Positions 22,201-34,638 of a stretch of 64,000 nt of DNA are shown piece by piece; within the stretch, counting starts at the first letter, position 1, and each line of letters opens with the position of its first letter. Origin of the DNA: Strongylocentrotus droebachiensis (lineage: Eukaryota > Echinodermata > Echinoidea > Camarodonta > Strongylocentrotidae); NCBI GenBank assembly GCA_035222895.1, contig JAVYIG010002737.1, forward strand, positions 166,711 to 230,710, read 5' to 3'. A program made the translations under genes and the position numbers. The notes under the pieces are model-generated. The model was not told the DNA's origin. It saw nothing but the letters and a program-made list of their open reading frames with translations, and made no database searches.

Positions 22201-25200
22201 TGCTAAAAAATTCAATACCTTGATGTTGATGCCACAACAAAGTCTAAGTTTGTTGACCTAAAATGACCTTTGACCTTAACTTAGTGACCTGAAATACTAC
22301 TCACATGATTGGGGATACTTGATAACCCTAAAGTCCAATTTTCATTGACTAAGAACTTATACTTTCAAAATTATATCAAAAATTCAAAAACTTAACCTTA
22401 GGTTAAGTTTTTGATGTTGACTCCGCCACCGCCATCACCGGAAAAGCGGCGCCTATGTCTCGCTTTTTGCTACGCCACCTACGGTCTACTGCGCTGCATG
22501 ACAACTCGTCTCGTTTCAAAATGATGGCTAACTCAATATTGAGTACATAGCTCATGAAATATCATTATTTCTTTAAGATATTATGAATATCTATAGTATT
22601 ATTTGTCAAAGCAAATCATTATTTTACGGTAAGTTTGTTGAATTGGAGTCCCTTAAAGTCTTACGTGATATTTTTTAATTGGTTTAATGCTTAATGTTCC
22701 GATCAGCTCGGATGACGGTGTAGGGATGTAAACAAAACTTGACTCGTAACTTCAGCTTGCCGTTATACACGCATTTTTGGAACGAACGGAAGGCACTTCG
22801 ATGTTATTTCAAGGGCTTTCATCAAAATGTCAAGGGTAAACCATTAGGTTGTGGATATATTTTGACAATTAAATTAATGCCTATTAGTATTACGATTTAA
22901 TTGTAATAGTCTGATCAACATTTTGGTCTTGTGTGTGGGACTTTTTTCACTTGCTCAGTCTTCAGTGGATCATATTTCCACTTACGTTTCTGAACGCACT
23001 CGGTACCTCGCACGAAGCGTGATTTATTTCTTGCAGCCTCAATTTTGAGCGATAAAAACACCTACCGTCAACTGAAACGATATCCATTTATTTTTTAAAG
23101 CATCTTAATTTAATCCAATTGATTATTTTATTGTTTTGAAAGCAGTAACTGTCTTTTCTGTCGCATTATTAGAACAGCAACTTAGTCTAACTCCCGCTGC
23201 TGCATGCACACGATTTTTAGTGTCAGTGCAGTGGTGAAAATTTTGGGTACCCGGTCCCCGCCCGAAATTTTCAAGTCAAACCTGGGTTCGGCATAACCCG
23301 TGATGACTCAGGCCTAGTCAATACGCATTAGCATTCACTCTCTATGCTTTGCTGGAGTTAGACCAAAAGCTTCAGTCTCTCTATATCGTAGGTTGTTCCA
23401 CTGAGACTACGTCTGGCTCCACTAGACCTCCGATTATAGAGACTGAAGTACGGCCTATGGGGACTGTACGGAACAAATGGTTCGGTTTGGCCGGACCGCG
23501 ATGAATGAGATATGCAATGAGATTTTCACTCTTTACATCCTCATAAATGCTGCAATATTACAATAAATATATTAAAAAATAAAAAATAATATATATAAAG
23601 CTAATTTGATTTACGATGGCTTGCTCATTTAGATCCTAAATTAATGATTAAACCGAGAAAGTCTCGTAGTCAACATGATTCGTTGTCATCCATCGTGGTT
23701 TTAGTTGATGAATATTTATTTGTTCTTTCAAACGTCCAATCGCTACGTACGAGTCAGCCCGGCTTGACCCAGTGATATATGAATATTCGTAAATCCAATA
23801 TGAAACGAGTGCTCTGATTGGCCATTGGCTATGTTTTGGTAGGTTGACCCGGAAATATATCTGCCGGGTCATGTCATAGATTCCTACATGTAGTTCCATG
23901 GTTCTGAGATAAAAAATGGATAACTCATATAAGTACCGGTACATGTAAATCCGTAAATTTCGCATTTTCAAATAAGAAATAAAAAGATGCACAAATGTAA
24001 ATAGGAGTTTTTTCTATCTGATTTATAAATCAGAAAATTAGATCTAGAGTAAAGGAGGGGGTAATCAACCGACCGTCGACAGTTTTCGGCCGGTCCATTG
24101 GATGCATGGTAAAATCCCTTTAAAATACATCGCATAATAGCATATCACATATCCCACACATACCATAACATGCCAGAGTTACTGAAGAACCACATTTGCA
24201 GTGGAAAATATATCCTTAAATATCACATTTTAGCAATACGCGTGTCTGTAAGGAATATGGGTACCATAAAATGAGCTTTGTTTCAAGTATTTTTCAGATT
24301 TAGAGCCCGATTTTGTGTGAGTCGCAAGCTCAAAAGTATCTCACCGCATGTATTAAATCAATGCAGCCGGACACAGCAGTGCACACTCGATATCTCTGTC
24401 TAATTCCGATCACCGCAGACATAGTTTTCGGCATGGCGAGCTCCGGCGTGGGATACCTACATGTACCTGCTCCGCCCGCTAGTACTATAGATCAGCGGGG
24501 AAACACACGGCGCGTGCGCGCCCATTGACTTTGTACATGCGACCGATAACTGTCTCCGAAACAGTGAAAATTGAAATGAATATTGTCATAGCAATTCATT
24601 TTTTTTTCTTTCTGGGATTCTTTTTTTGTTTAAATAATAATAATATTTGCTTCATGATTTGAACAAGAAATGATAATAGATAGGAAGTAAAGAGTCCAAA
24701 AAATAGGATTTTGTCTGAAGTGGCCAAAAAAACCCTCCTTTACTAGGCACATTCATGGGGCACTAGAGGGCGCTTCGCGCGTGTACGAAAATCTGAATGG
24801 CCTTGCTGCGGTGGGTCGGCAATAATCAGCCCAAAACTTGGATATGGGAGGGTGGAAGGATATATCTTTTTTATAATGTTATCCGGTCTTACCCCTTACC
24901 ATCCTATGTTTAATCTAAGTAGAAATAACATGCGAGCACAAGAAAAGAAACATTGGGCCCATTACTGATGCAACTTTTTAAATATTAGCCTAGAAATGAC
25001 CACCAAACGGAAAAAATTGACATTTTTTCCTGACAAATCTTCATAAAATCTGAGTTATAAACAACTCACAACTAGGTATGGTAATACAAATACGATTTTC
25101 TGAAAATTCAGGTGTGATTTTCTTAAGTTTCTTTCAAGTATATTTCTGCCCATTGCAGCGCCAATTTTCTTCACTGCTTCAAAATCACCCTTGAAAAAAA

Positions 25201-25940
25201 AATTTGCAACGAATTTGATACGAGATCTGCGAGTGTTCTCTGTTCCTTGCGTGTTGAAAGTTTGGTAATACATAGTTTGCATTGACTCGCGCACACAAAA
25301 ATGGCTCGAAAACAAATGTCAAATGAAGAAATAAGCAAGCTTTTGTATAGTTATAAGAGATCTACCGAGGTTTCTTTGTCGATTTAATTTATTATATAGT
25401 CTCAATTAGAATTCAGAATTATCTCACTGAAAAGTTAAGAAACCGACGATGTTCTCGCTCGTAGTTATTTTCACTTTGCCATCAGACGATCTAGCCTTGT
25501 TTTGGCAAAAAGCTAGCCCGCCACCTTCCCACTTCGAACCTTTCGAGTTCCGCTAAAATTGCGCGCTGCGGAGCTCCGAAGGTGCGTTGGTATCACTGGC
25601 AAACTCTCAGCCGGCTAGCTCCCCACGACGGACCATTCGCGGTATGGCGAGAGTGTGTGTGTGAAGTACGATTTTGGATTCGAGAACGCACGTAACGCAA
25701 CTGTGCGCGTCATTTTCAGCTGTCGAATGTCTACGACCAATTTTACATGTACGATTTTGAGTACAGATACTTGGTCAGTTTTCTTCTTATATCTTTGGTT
25801 TTACAACATTTAAAAATATAATTTCTTCAAATTTGCTCCTGGCTCGGTTTAGACTAATTGTCTGATGTGTTTTCAAGTCAATTTTTTGAATATATTTTTA
25901 TGCATGAATTTACCTACCTTTACAGTCTTTACTCTACATT
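22201..25940. other. no gene recognised
   Basis: One DR1 site at 22264. GC-richer patches at 23220-23480 and 25500-25700 contain no recognisable coding frame. A motif TGACTCAGGCCTA at about 23305 recurs at 28065 beside GGGTACCCGG/GGGACCCGG-like sequence, suggesting remnants of one repeat. Confidence 0.5.
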
Positions 25941-26029
25941 TTTTATTCACAAAAAAAAAAAATGGTGAAAAACGATCCCAAATTTTGAAGATTGAAAAAT
26001 CCAACGCAGCCATGGCATTAGCATTGACT

Positions 26030-27014
26030 AGGTGTCTGATTGCGCACCCGATGTTGTGTGCTAAAACCCTTCCCATAGAGATTGTACGCATCCCTATGTA
26101 GTCTACGTGCATTGCGCGACCATGCAAAATTGGTCAATGATTTTATGAAAAAAATTGAAATTCAAACCTTTATAACAAATGATTCTGAAGGTGAAACTCA
26201 ATAAATGAGGTGTCATATGAAAGAGCAGGTTTTTCTCCATATTCCCCATAGGGGGCCACCCCAGAATTCTAAAAATATCTTGGTCAAAACAGCGATTGAA
26301 ATGTTGTTTGCATCCTAGCTCCAAAATTTGCCACTTTCCTGAGCTGCGCCCCCACGGGCTAGACGTAAGGATAATATCCAGGTGATTTTTTTTTCGCTAG
26401 CCCCAAGGGATCATTTGGCCTAACAGTTTGAAAATTCCCTTCCCACATTTTTGGAATCAGCTAATTAGGTAGGCGTGAGCTCTGCTCAGTCCAAACCATG
26501 GTTACATTGCGTAACATCTGCGCGTATAGTGAATGAAAGTATGGATAGCCGTTCGCGCCATAAACCCCGGAAGTGAATACACGTTATAGTCAATGGCAAT
26601 ATCGCGGAGACAACGTGCACGTTGTCTCCGCGATATTGCCGGGTTCTATGGCGCAAACGGCTAGCCATACTAGTCAATGGCACATATCGCGGAGACAGCG
26701 TGGCTCAAGCTGCAAGTTGCACATGACATGCGTACGCTATGCATTACGCTTGCATATCGCACGATACAGCCGTTTGGCTAAATTTAGCAAAACAACATAA
26801 CTCTGCGTGTACGTCTTTTTCGTCGATTCTGAGCAAAATCCTATGAATATTGCAGCGTTTCGGAGGGGCTGTATCTTTTGATAGAAACATCGGTGAGACT
26901 TGAAATTTGAAATGTATTATTCTGATTACATTTTTAATTTTTAATTCAAATATCAAACAAAAATTGTGAAAAACGATCCCAAATTGAAAATTGAAAAATC
27001 GTTCAGACACCCTA
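26030..27014. mobile_element. non-autonomous TIR element, copy 1, 8-bp TSD
   Basis: 985 bp with ends AGGTGTCTGA and TCAGACACCCTA, flanked by CATTGACT at 26022-26029 and 27015-27022. Closely related over most of its length to 55387-56284. Holds a 46-bp perfect palindrome at 26595-26640 absent from copy 2. Short pieces of the same right end (GGTGAAAAACGATCCCAAAT) lie just upstream at about 25960, suggesting an older insertion beneath. No protein frame recognised. Confidence 0.75.
26595..26640. repeat. 46-bp perfect palindrome
   Basis: Each 23-bp arm runs from GGCAATATCGCGGAGACA to ACGTG, no spacer. Imperfect arms extend further (GGATAGCCGTTCGCGCCATA on the left, mirrored on the right). Lies inside the element 26030-27014. 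Confidence 0.97.
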
Positions 27015-27162
27015 CATTGACTCTCTATTTGCTGGAGTGGAAAAAATCGTCCAGACGGCCTACATTCAAGCTAAATTTAAAGCCACAGAAATAGTGATAT
27101 TTAAGGAGTTACTATAGGTACAATCATTATCGGAATGGGCCTGCTGATATGTCCGAATTACA

Positions 27163-27216
27163 CGTTATTTGGTTTCTAGCCTCGTGTTCTAACACGAGGC
27201 TAGAAACCAAATAACG
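27163..27216. repeat. 54-bp hairpin, 26-bp perfect arms
   Basis: Arm CGTTATTTGGTTTCTAGCCT plus CGTGTT, spacer CT, then the exact complement. Confidence 0.97.
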
Positions 27217-28810
27217 CCCTCTACGGTAAAAAGCAGTATAACAAAGGATTCGAGTATTTGCAGCAAGCCCCTTGCGATAAAAATGTACCCAGTTACTCCT
27301 CGATTATCACAATTTCATTGGCATTTCTTGGGCGATTATTGAATTCTTTGTCCAAGTTATTTATCTGATTATCGTAATTTTGAGCAGTAGTTGTCTTTCC
27401 AATTGTGCTCTCGTAGTTTTTAATGATTTTTTTCTCGTTACGATCACGTCTTTGTTTGGGTTCGTTCTGGCACGCATTACAGCCAACAAGGAGCACTGCG
27501 CATTTTTCCGAGACTAGTCTGAACTTGCCTTGCAACAGCTATCCGTATCGAAACTTCTTGTGATTACCAAATGATTTTCAGCTTTTAAAAGAAGCATGCG
27601 GTGTTCAAAATCAAAGAAAAAATATCTAGAGGGTCTATTTTGTTTTTAAAAATTATTTGATCGGTATGTTGTAAAGGAGTACTTTTTAGAAAGCCGTTTT
27701 ATTATTCAAACATTAATGTTTTTTGACCCGATTTATTCAACCTGCATGAATCAAAATGGCGGCTCGATCGTTGTCTTTCTATTTTTGCTCCAGTTTTTTT
27801 ACTTTTAGAGGCACGATAATGGCACTAAACATCGCCAATCATGGATAAAAATAATGTCAAATGGAAGAATTTACCGATCTGTGCCGAGGTATGCATGTGT
27901 TGATTTATTTGACTGATAAAAAAGGTCACTTTTAAGGGACATACTGATGATATGCACTTTTTATAGAGGCAAGTGACAAATCCTGCGAGCTGATTTCGGG
28001 ACACCGGGTCCCGATCGGTGCAAGGCCGTCGGGACCCGGTTTATGAAAATCCCGACATGACTCAGGCCTACCATAAACTATACGTGAAGCTTGCATAATT
28101 TTAGACTGATAGCTTCAGTTTGAGTTGCAAAGCTATAGCGCGGAGACGGTACTGAGCGACGACGTCGACATCGAAGCCCTAAAGTTAACGGAGGCTTCCC
28201 GATGTCGGATGTGATCCAAGTTCAGGTGGAAAATGCAATATATGATTATGATTAAAATTAGTAAAAAATTGGGCTAAAATTCCTTTGCTAAGAATCGATA
28301 ATAAACTGGTAAAAAAACTGCTAAAAAAAATGGATACGGAACTACATTAGCGCCAAAAATCCTTCCCATGCCCGATGGCAATGGCTAAAACGGGTCGGGC
28401 CCTGCCCCGATAGATTTCTACATGTGGGACAACAGTACAAAGTTTACATTGAATTTGTACTTACCTAAACTAGTTTTGCTTGAGCAGGTCAGAAAGGTTA
28501 CTTAAAATTCACCTTTTCTGGTAGAAAATATAATTATTCATTGATTTACGACTACCTATTGTTGCAATCCTGTTTTTAAAAGTCCACTTTGCCTCCAAAA
28601 AGTGAATTTCTCAGAGTATTTTTCTATCTCTCGGTCGCTCCTTGAACCTGCAGCATGCTAAACATAGCGATCAGGGTTTATGGTGCCTCGAAGACCTCAA
28701 AATGAAAAGGAAATGGAAAATGTTAACTAAAATATGACAAACACCAAAATATTGCTCTTTAGACTCAAGGTGATGCATGCCTTCGGACCGGAAACAGAGA
28801 GAGAGGGAGA

Positions 28811-28889
<79 letters not shown>

Positions 28890-30690
28890 CATTCCTCTGC
28901 TCTTCTTGGCTTACTGAGTGGAACTAGTCTAAGTAAACTCCAAAAATAATTTGGTTTTAATAGATGCAGAAAAAAAACCAGGAGCGAACAAAATTTGAGT
29001 AAAATCTGATAACTAATAAGGAAGTTATGAATTTCTTAAAAAGTATGAAAAAATATATATGGTACTTAAAAAATCACAACACAAATTGCCAATTTGGTTA
29101 TCAGTTTGTGACGACATTGCCTCATTATGTTTTATATATTATTTTATATATTCATTTATATATGTATTCAGAATCATTGATTTTTTATATGAATAGTTTA
29201 TCAAAATTCACATTATTTCATGACTTAACTGAAAACATTACTCTATATATGTGCATCCACACAAAAAAAACATATTACTATCAATACTTGGATGCGCCAT
29301 ATAGTCTGTGAGGAAATAAGATTTTTAGGGGGCAAATTGCAAAAGTTATATTATCAATATAAAGAAAACAATTATAATACCTTACTAGGAAATGACATCA
29401 CAGACTCATGAGTGATCGAGTTACCAATTTGTCTTGTGATTTTCAAAGTTTATCATTAAAATTTCGTAACTTTATTATTATCTTTTTATCTTATTAGTAA
29501 TCCGATTTTGCTCAATATTGTTTTGATTGGTTTTTCTGATTTTTCTGCTTCCATTGAAAGTAAGTTATTTTTGTAGTGGACTTGCGGTTAGAGAATGAAT
29601 ACGCCCACCAACATGTACATGTACATCTTACCCTCGAACTTTAAACCTTGCAGTATTATCCTCATGTTTAATGAAAAAGGCACACCTGGCCTTTTCGTAC
29701 ACGATTGTACATAGTCAGCACCCCGATCCCTTATTCATATCTACCCAATACAATATAGTAACCATGCAACCACACCAAAAGGAGGATGAAATCTACCCCG
29801 CCCCACTTGATCCCAGACCAAATGAAACAAGATCAGCCGCCCAATCAGCAAGAACACGCCGATACCAACGATGAAGGCACGGACACCTCCCGAGAACACA
29901 CCCACGGTGTGTCTTAAGAGCTACACATGGCAATAAATATATAGCTTGAAACGTCTGTTTATGAAGTATAATAAAGATGTCACCAGGGCAACAATAATTA
30001 CAGTGAAAAGTAAAAATAATCAAAATCCCAAAGTGGTAGTACACAAATCCATTTGCTATGGTGAAAAGATTTTCGATTCGCAATATTGTTCAGCGATTAG
30101 CAATTTCACGGGCAACTGTAGATCCGTCGTCTCACTGGGTTATTTTAGCGATATTTTCCCGGTTGAGAGGACACACAATGAGATGAGCTTTTAATCAATT
30201 TGATTAAACGGTGTTTTCCTCCAAAACTGGAGAATGGAGCCATGAAAGTGATTGTGATGATAATTAAGACAATTGAGTCCCTTTGCTTATGCGAGCATGA
30301 CCACTCCACATTTCATTGCACTAATGAAACTGCGGTCAGATCAAGCGGCGGAAAATTAAAACAGGATAATACTTTTTATTAGGGTAAATTAAACGCTAGT
30401 ACTTTTGACAAACTGAGGCGACTCTGACAGACATTCAGTATTCATAGAGCAGGTGATACAACTGGAAACTACAGTCTTGCATCAACACTAATCTTAATGC
30501 ATAGCAAAGAGAGTACATCGAATATGCTTTATTATGAAAAGAACAACATTTTCAACAGCATAGGAAGTATGTTTCATCAATGAGTAATATCTTGTGTTTC
30601 AACAAGATTGGATCTCTTATTGGACTGTGCTAGAAACTAATCGAATCCGAGGACAAACCCTGATAATTAAGCTGACTGTGGATTAGATAC
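27217..30690. other. no firm gene; GA microsatellite and one possible TM-coding frame
   Basis: Apart from the (GA)n run, only a 57-codon minus-strand frame (29911-29741) with a hydrophobic segment stands out. Confidence 0.5.
28793..28888. repeat. (GA)n microsatellite
   Basis: About 95 bp of almost pure GA with a few interruptions. Frames through it are artefacts. Confidence 0.97.
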
Positions 30691-30714
30691 TTGTCTAATT
30701 GTATACATTGTACT

Positions 30715-31677
30715 ATGGCTTTGGTTAATACGACTGTTCTCATGTTTCATTCTAATCATCCAGCTTACACCGGAGTTTTTATCGTGTTTTCCCTTCTCCT
30801 CATGTGTGTTTCAGTCGTCGGAAACTTTCTGGTAATCGCAACTTTTCTGAAAACTGATCGTCTTCGAAGACCTACATATTACCTTCTATCCAGTTTAGCT
30901 GTTGTCGATTTTTTAAATGGTGCTGTTGGCATCCCGGTGGAAATATTTAAAAGATTTGTACTTATTGAATTCACATGTCTTTATACATCGTCACGGTATC
31001 TATCGGCACTAACCTATCTTTTTGGGGGCAATTCTCTGCTACATTTAGTCATGGTGACCTGGGACCGTTACATCGCTGTCCACAAACCTCTCCGCTACGA
31101 AACGCTCGTCACTTCAAAGCAAATCACAATCGGAATTTTCTTTAGCTGGTCCATCAGTATCGGATTTGTGATTGGCTTAGTGGCCAAGAAAGAAGACCCA
31201 ACCCTGATCGGAAACTACTGCGCGGGTACTAATACTCAAACCGATCGCCTTTCTAGAATAGGGATCTTACTCGTTATGACTGCTGTTATTTTATCAGGAA
31301 TTACATTGATCACCCTGAACGTTATTATCCTATGTACAGCTATGCGACATGCGCGTAGAATCGCTCAGATGCAGCAGGCGGTCGGATCAGGACAAGACGA
31401 TACTACTTCTCGTGTAAAGGCATCGCAAATAGTCACAATTATCACCCTTGGGTTTCTTATCTGTTACATTCCAACAAGTATATTTCATATCATCCTCGGA
31501 ATTGACATTGAGGGTCGTCTGTTCAGTCGACCTTTTGATGACGTCACAATATTCATATTTTACTGCAGCTCTGCTCTGAACCCGATCATATACTGCTACC
31601 GTGAAAACGCTCTCAGATATTTCAAAGACAAAGCTGTCTGGAGAAATCTTTGTTCTGCTGAATCCACTTTTGTTTAA
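30715..31677 (+). CDS. intronless class A (rhodopsin-like) GPCR, orphan
   Basis: 320-residue seven-transmembrane receptor in one exon. I start at ATG 30715; the frame is open for eight codons before it but with no ATG. Landmarks: NTT glycosylation site at residue 5; TM1 GN at 36-37; TM2 LAVVD at 61-65; first-loop Cys88 and second-loop Cys (GNYCAG) for the usual disulfide; DRY at 117-119 followed by IAVHKPLRY; TM6 FLICYIPTS, in which the usual CWxP is CYIP; TM7 NPIIY at 289-293 followed by a helix-8 segment; C-terminus STFV, a class I PDZ-ligand pattern. Ligand unknown. Single-exon rhodopsin-like receptors with weak similarity to amine and peptide receptors form large lineage-specific sets in sea urchins (surreal-GPCRs); assignment to that group is inference. 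It is flanked by repeats and lies between NKAPD1 and PIH1D2. Confidence 0.92.
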   Translation: MALVNTTVLMFHSNHPAYTGVFIVFSLLLMCVSVVGNFLVIATFLKTDRLRRPTYYLLSSLAVVDFLNGAVGIPVEIFKRFVLIEFTCLYTSSRYLSALTYLFGGNSLLHLVMVTWDRYIAVHKPLRYETLVTSKQITIGIFFSWSISIGFVIGLVAKKEDPTLIGNYCAGTNTQTDRLSRIGILLVMTAVILSGITLITLNVIILCTAMRHARRIAQMQQAVGSGQDDTTSRVKASQIVTIITLGFLICYIPTSIFHIILGIDIEGRLFSRPFDDVTIFIFYCSSALNPIIYCYRENALRYFKDKAVWRNLCSAESTFV

Positions 31678-31984
31678 GGGGAGACATGAACCAGATTTGT
31701 CAGAAACGGGCTTATCACTTGTTAGAAAGGACACAAAACCGCTTAAGTTCTTATTCGAAAAACAAGGGCACTCATCAGAAAGAAGAAAGGGCACTTTTCG
31801 AAAGTAGAAATTGACACTTATTAGAAGTAGATTGGGACACTTATCAGAGGGGAAAAGAGGCAATTATTAAAAACGGAAAATAATTCGCTAGAAAGTACAA
31901 GGGGGAATTGTCAGAAGTAAAAATGGACACTACTCAGATATGAATAGCGACTTATTAGAGGCAAAAAGATAGATTTGTTTAGTA

Positions 31985-32170
31985 AGGGAAAGGGCACTTA
32001 TCAGAAGTAAAAGGAGGCACTTATCGGTAGGGGAAAGGGCACTTATCAGAAGTAAAAGGAGGCACTTATCGGTAGGGGAAAGGGCACTTATCAGAAGTAA
32101 AAGGAGGTACTTATCGGTAAGGGAAAGGGCACTTATCAGAAGTAAAAGGAGGTACTTATCGGTAGAGGAA
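31985..32170. repeat. 45-bp minisatellite downstream of the GPCR
   Basis: Four copies of a 45-bp unit (GGGGAAAGGGCACTTATCAG, AAGTAAAAGGAGGCACTTAT). Looser relatives of CACTTATCAGAAG continue from about 31700 to 32560, so the whole 3' flank of the receptor has grown from one short motif. Confidence 0.9.
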
Positions 32171-32239
32171 AAGGAACTCATTATAAAATAAAGGAACATC
32201 GGTCAGATTTGAATAGGGGCACCTATGAAAAGGGCACTC

Positions 32240-32476
32240 ATTATATTTTTCATTTGTTTTAATATTTTTTTTATTGATGTTTTTTTAATTTTTTTATTGT
32301 TGTTATCTTTGCTTTTAATGCTATGAATGCTTTGGGAACTACGCTTGTACAAGGCCCAATGGCTTTATTTATGTAGTTTCCCATTTCATTATCTTAATTT
32401 GTTCATGAACTATTTTTTAGCTTTTGTATCAATGTAATTTTTAACCGAGACTGAAATAAATGAGAATTGAATTGAA
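32240..32476 (+). mobile_element. LINE 3'-end fragment
   Basis: Sequence after a T-rich stretch ends GAAATAAATGAGAATTGAAT TGAAT, the repeated tail of CR1/Jockey-like LINEs; no coding part remains. Confidence 0.5.
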
Positions 32477-32479
32477 TAA

Positions 32480-34638
32480 AAGAAAGGGGCATGTATCAGA
32501 TTTAGGTAAGGACACTTATCTATCAGAGGTGAATATGGGCACTTGGAAGAAGGGGAAAGTGGCCATATACAAATGAAAAGGGAATTGTTTCGAATGAAAT
32601 TTTTCCCTCTTTAAGGTCATTGAAAAGGTAGGGGTGTCTTGGAAAAAGAGGGGCGGAAGCACCGCCTCTGACTACAGGAAAGATGTTTATGATATGATAC
32701 GAAACGACGCTTAGTCCTCTGAAGGAATACGAAGCAAATTACGAAGGTCATCATGAAATATGCGAAGTATGAATACACTATTCTCAATAGAAGTTATGAA
32801 AACGTATCAGGCCATGTTAGAGTAAAATATGACTTAGCATTAATGATAACAAACATCACGACGGTCAAACGATATAACTTTTAGTAAACGTTGATCAAAA
32901 CCCGATGATAGTAATTACAGTGAGTTTTTATAGGATCTGCATTCATTTTTTAATCGTCGATATTGAGCAAGACAATAATCCACTTTTGCTACAGTCAATT
33001 TGTAAAGCTGAATTGATATCAAAACTTCATAAATCAGTTTTGAATAACGGTATCTAGATGCTCGGACATAGTGATATCGTACACGTTGGATAGATTACTA
33101 GATTTTATCAACCACACATTATAAATCTAAAACAACAACAACGGATATAGAGGTATGTACTTTAACTTTAGTTTAGGCTTGTCTGGTCTTTCTCTCTTTT
33201 TAATATAATTTGTTTGATATCGTTCTATGTGTTATTACATCTTTTAAACTGTTAATGTTTGCTGTTGCTGTGGTTATATTGTTCGGTCATGCAAATACAG
33301 GTTTGAATGTATTAATTGTATCTCTTGTCTCTTGCTTTTGAGCACTTTACAAGAAATAAGGGGAATTTTTTTACACTTGATTTCATGTATAATGATTTGC
33401 AATTGTATTATATTTCTAAATTGTAAGTGTGTATGCTTTTATTGGAATTAAATAGAGTTGAACTTGAACTTAGACTTCAGATACGTGAATTAACAAATAT
33501 GGATTTACAATGTGAACAATTCAAATGTGTCAGAATAAAAACACAGCTAAAATATGTGGAGCTGTATTAGTTATAAATGATAGCCGAACAAGAAACTAGC
33601 TTTTCGAGGCTATAATATGGTAATTCATGTTATAACATGTTAACACAAAACAAACTTCTCATTATCTTCGCTTTCGCTCTCCAAGCGAAAATCATTTGTT
33701 CTCCTTTCTGAAATGTTTGTAAAACATTTAAAATACTCATTTTATTTAGTCATTAAAGTTAGTGTATCCCTTTTGCAGCCAACATATTGTGTAGAACTTT
33801 GCAGGTACCATGAGTATATATGTCAATATGTCATGTATATCCTATCTGTGAAATTTAAACGTTAGCAGTGACCTAGTAATGCGAGGGAAACCGTTCACTC
33901 TCTAGACTTCACTGTCAGACACTGTTGAGTGACTGACTGACCTTTTTTAAATTTGTTAATAGCATTGATACAATTAGCTGTGAAGGATACATTATCATAT
34001 TTTGTACACATCAATGACCCGCTTATAATAATGACCACAATTAAACTTATCGAGTCTTTACTCAAAACAAAACGTACGACAATGCGATACAAGGCCGGGT
34101 CTGACATCAGATTACCTTCTAAGCCTATTTTTGCAATTTGAATATTCCTAACGTCAATATAATTCCAAATAGAGGCAATTACCATGCAGTTCTAATCTTT
34201 TAAGAGGAGTTTAGTTGGTATTATATCTTGTTTACCATAGGATTTACATAATTTTATATTTTCAGCCTGCAAAAGGGACAAACTACCTTTAAATCAATGA
34301 TATACAACAAGTGAACTGACTTGACTCTCTTCATTTGTGTCTCGTTTCTCATGACATAAGAAATAACCTCTAGTCGTCAACTCCTCTGATGACTTTGCCG
34401 TGAGTTTGTGTATATAATCATCAAAATGTTATTTCAATGCATGTATTATGAAAATGCGCTTTGGTTTGTTGCTTTCAATGAGTTATTAAAAGAAAGACAG
34501 TTAACTCGATCACAAATTTGTTTAACACAATAAACATACTATTGTAATAATTCCACATAAAAAAAAAATCGTTAACACAGTAACAAAGTCTAACAGCTCT
34601 AACAAATCAAATCAATACATACTCATTACGACTTATCA
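32480..34638. other. no gene recognised
   Basis: AT-rich; a LINE-tail-like piece at 33170-33475. Confidence 0.55.
33170..33475 (+). mobile_element. LINE 3'-end fragment
   Basis: T-rich 3' UTR-like sequence ending GGAATTAAATAGAGTTGAAC TTGAACTT, a typical LINE tail. No coding part seen. Confidence 0.45.

Noticed and set aside
23648-23992. 114-codon minus-strand frame
   Set aside because: Tyr/Ile-rich AT-composition frame without ATG context, splice partners or family resemblance.
28671-28949. Ser/Leu or Glu/Arg repeat proteins
   Set aside because: GA microsatellite translation.
31387-31863. 158-codon minus-strand frame opposite the GPCR
   Set aside because: Shadow of the receptor and of the 3' repeats; no domain.
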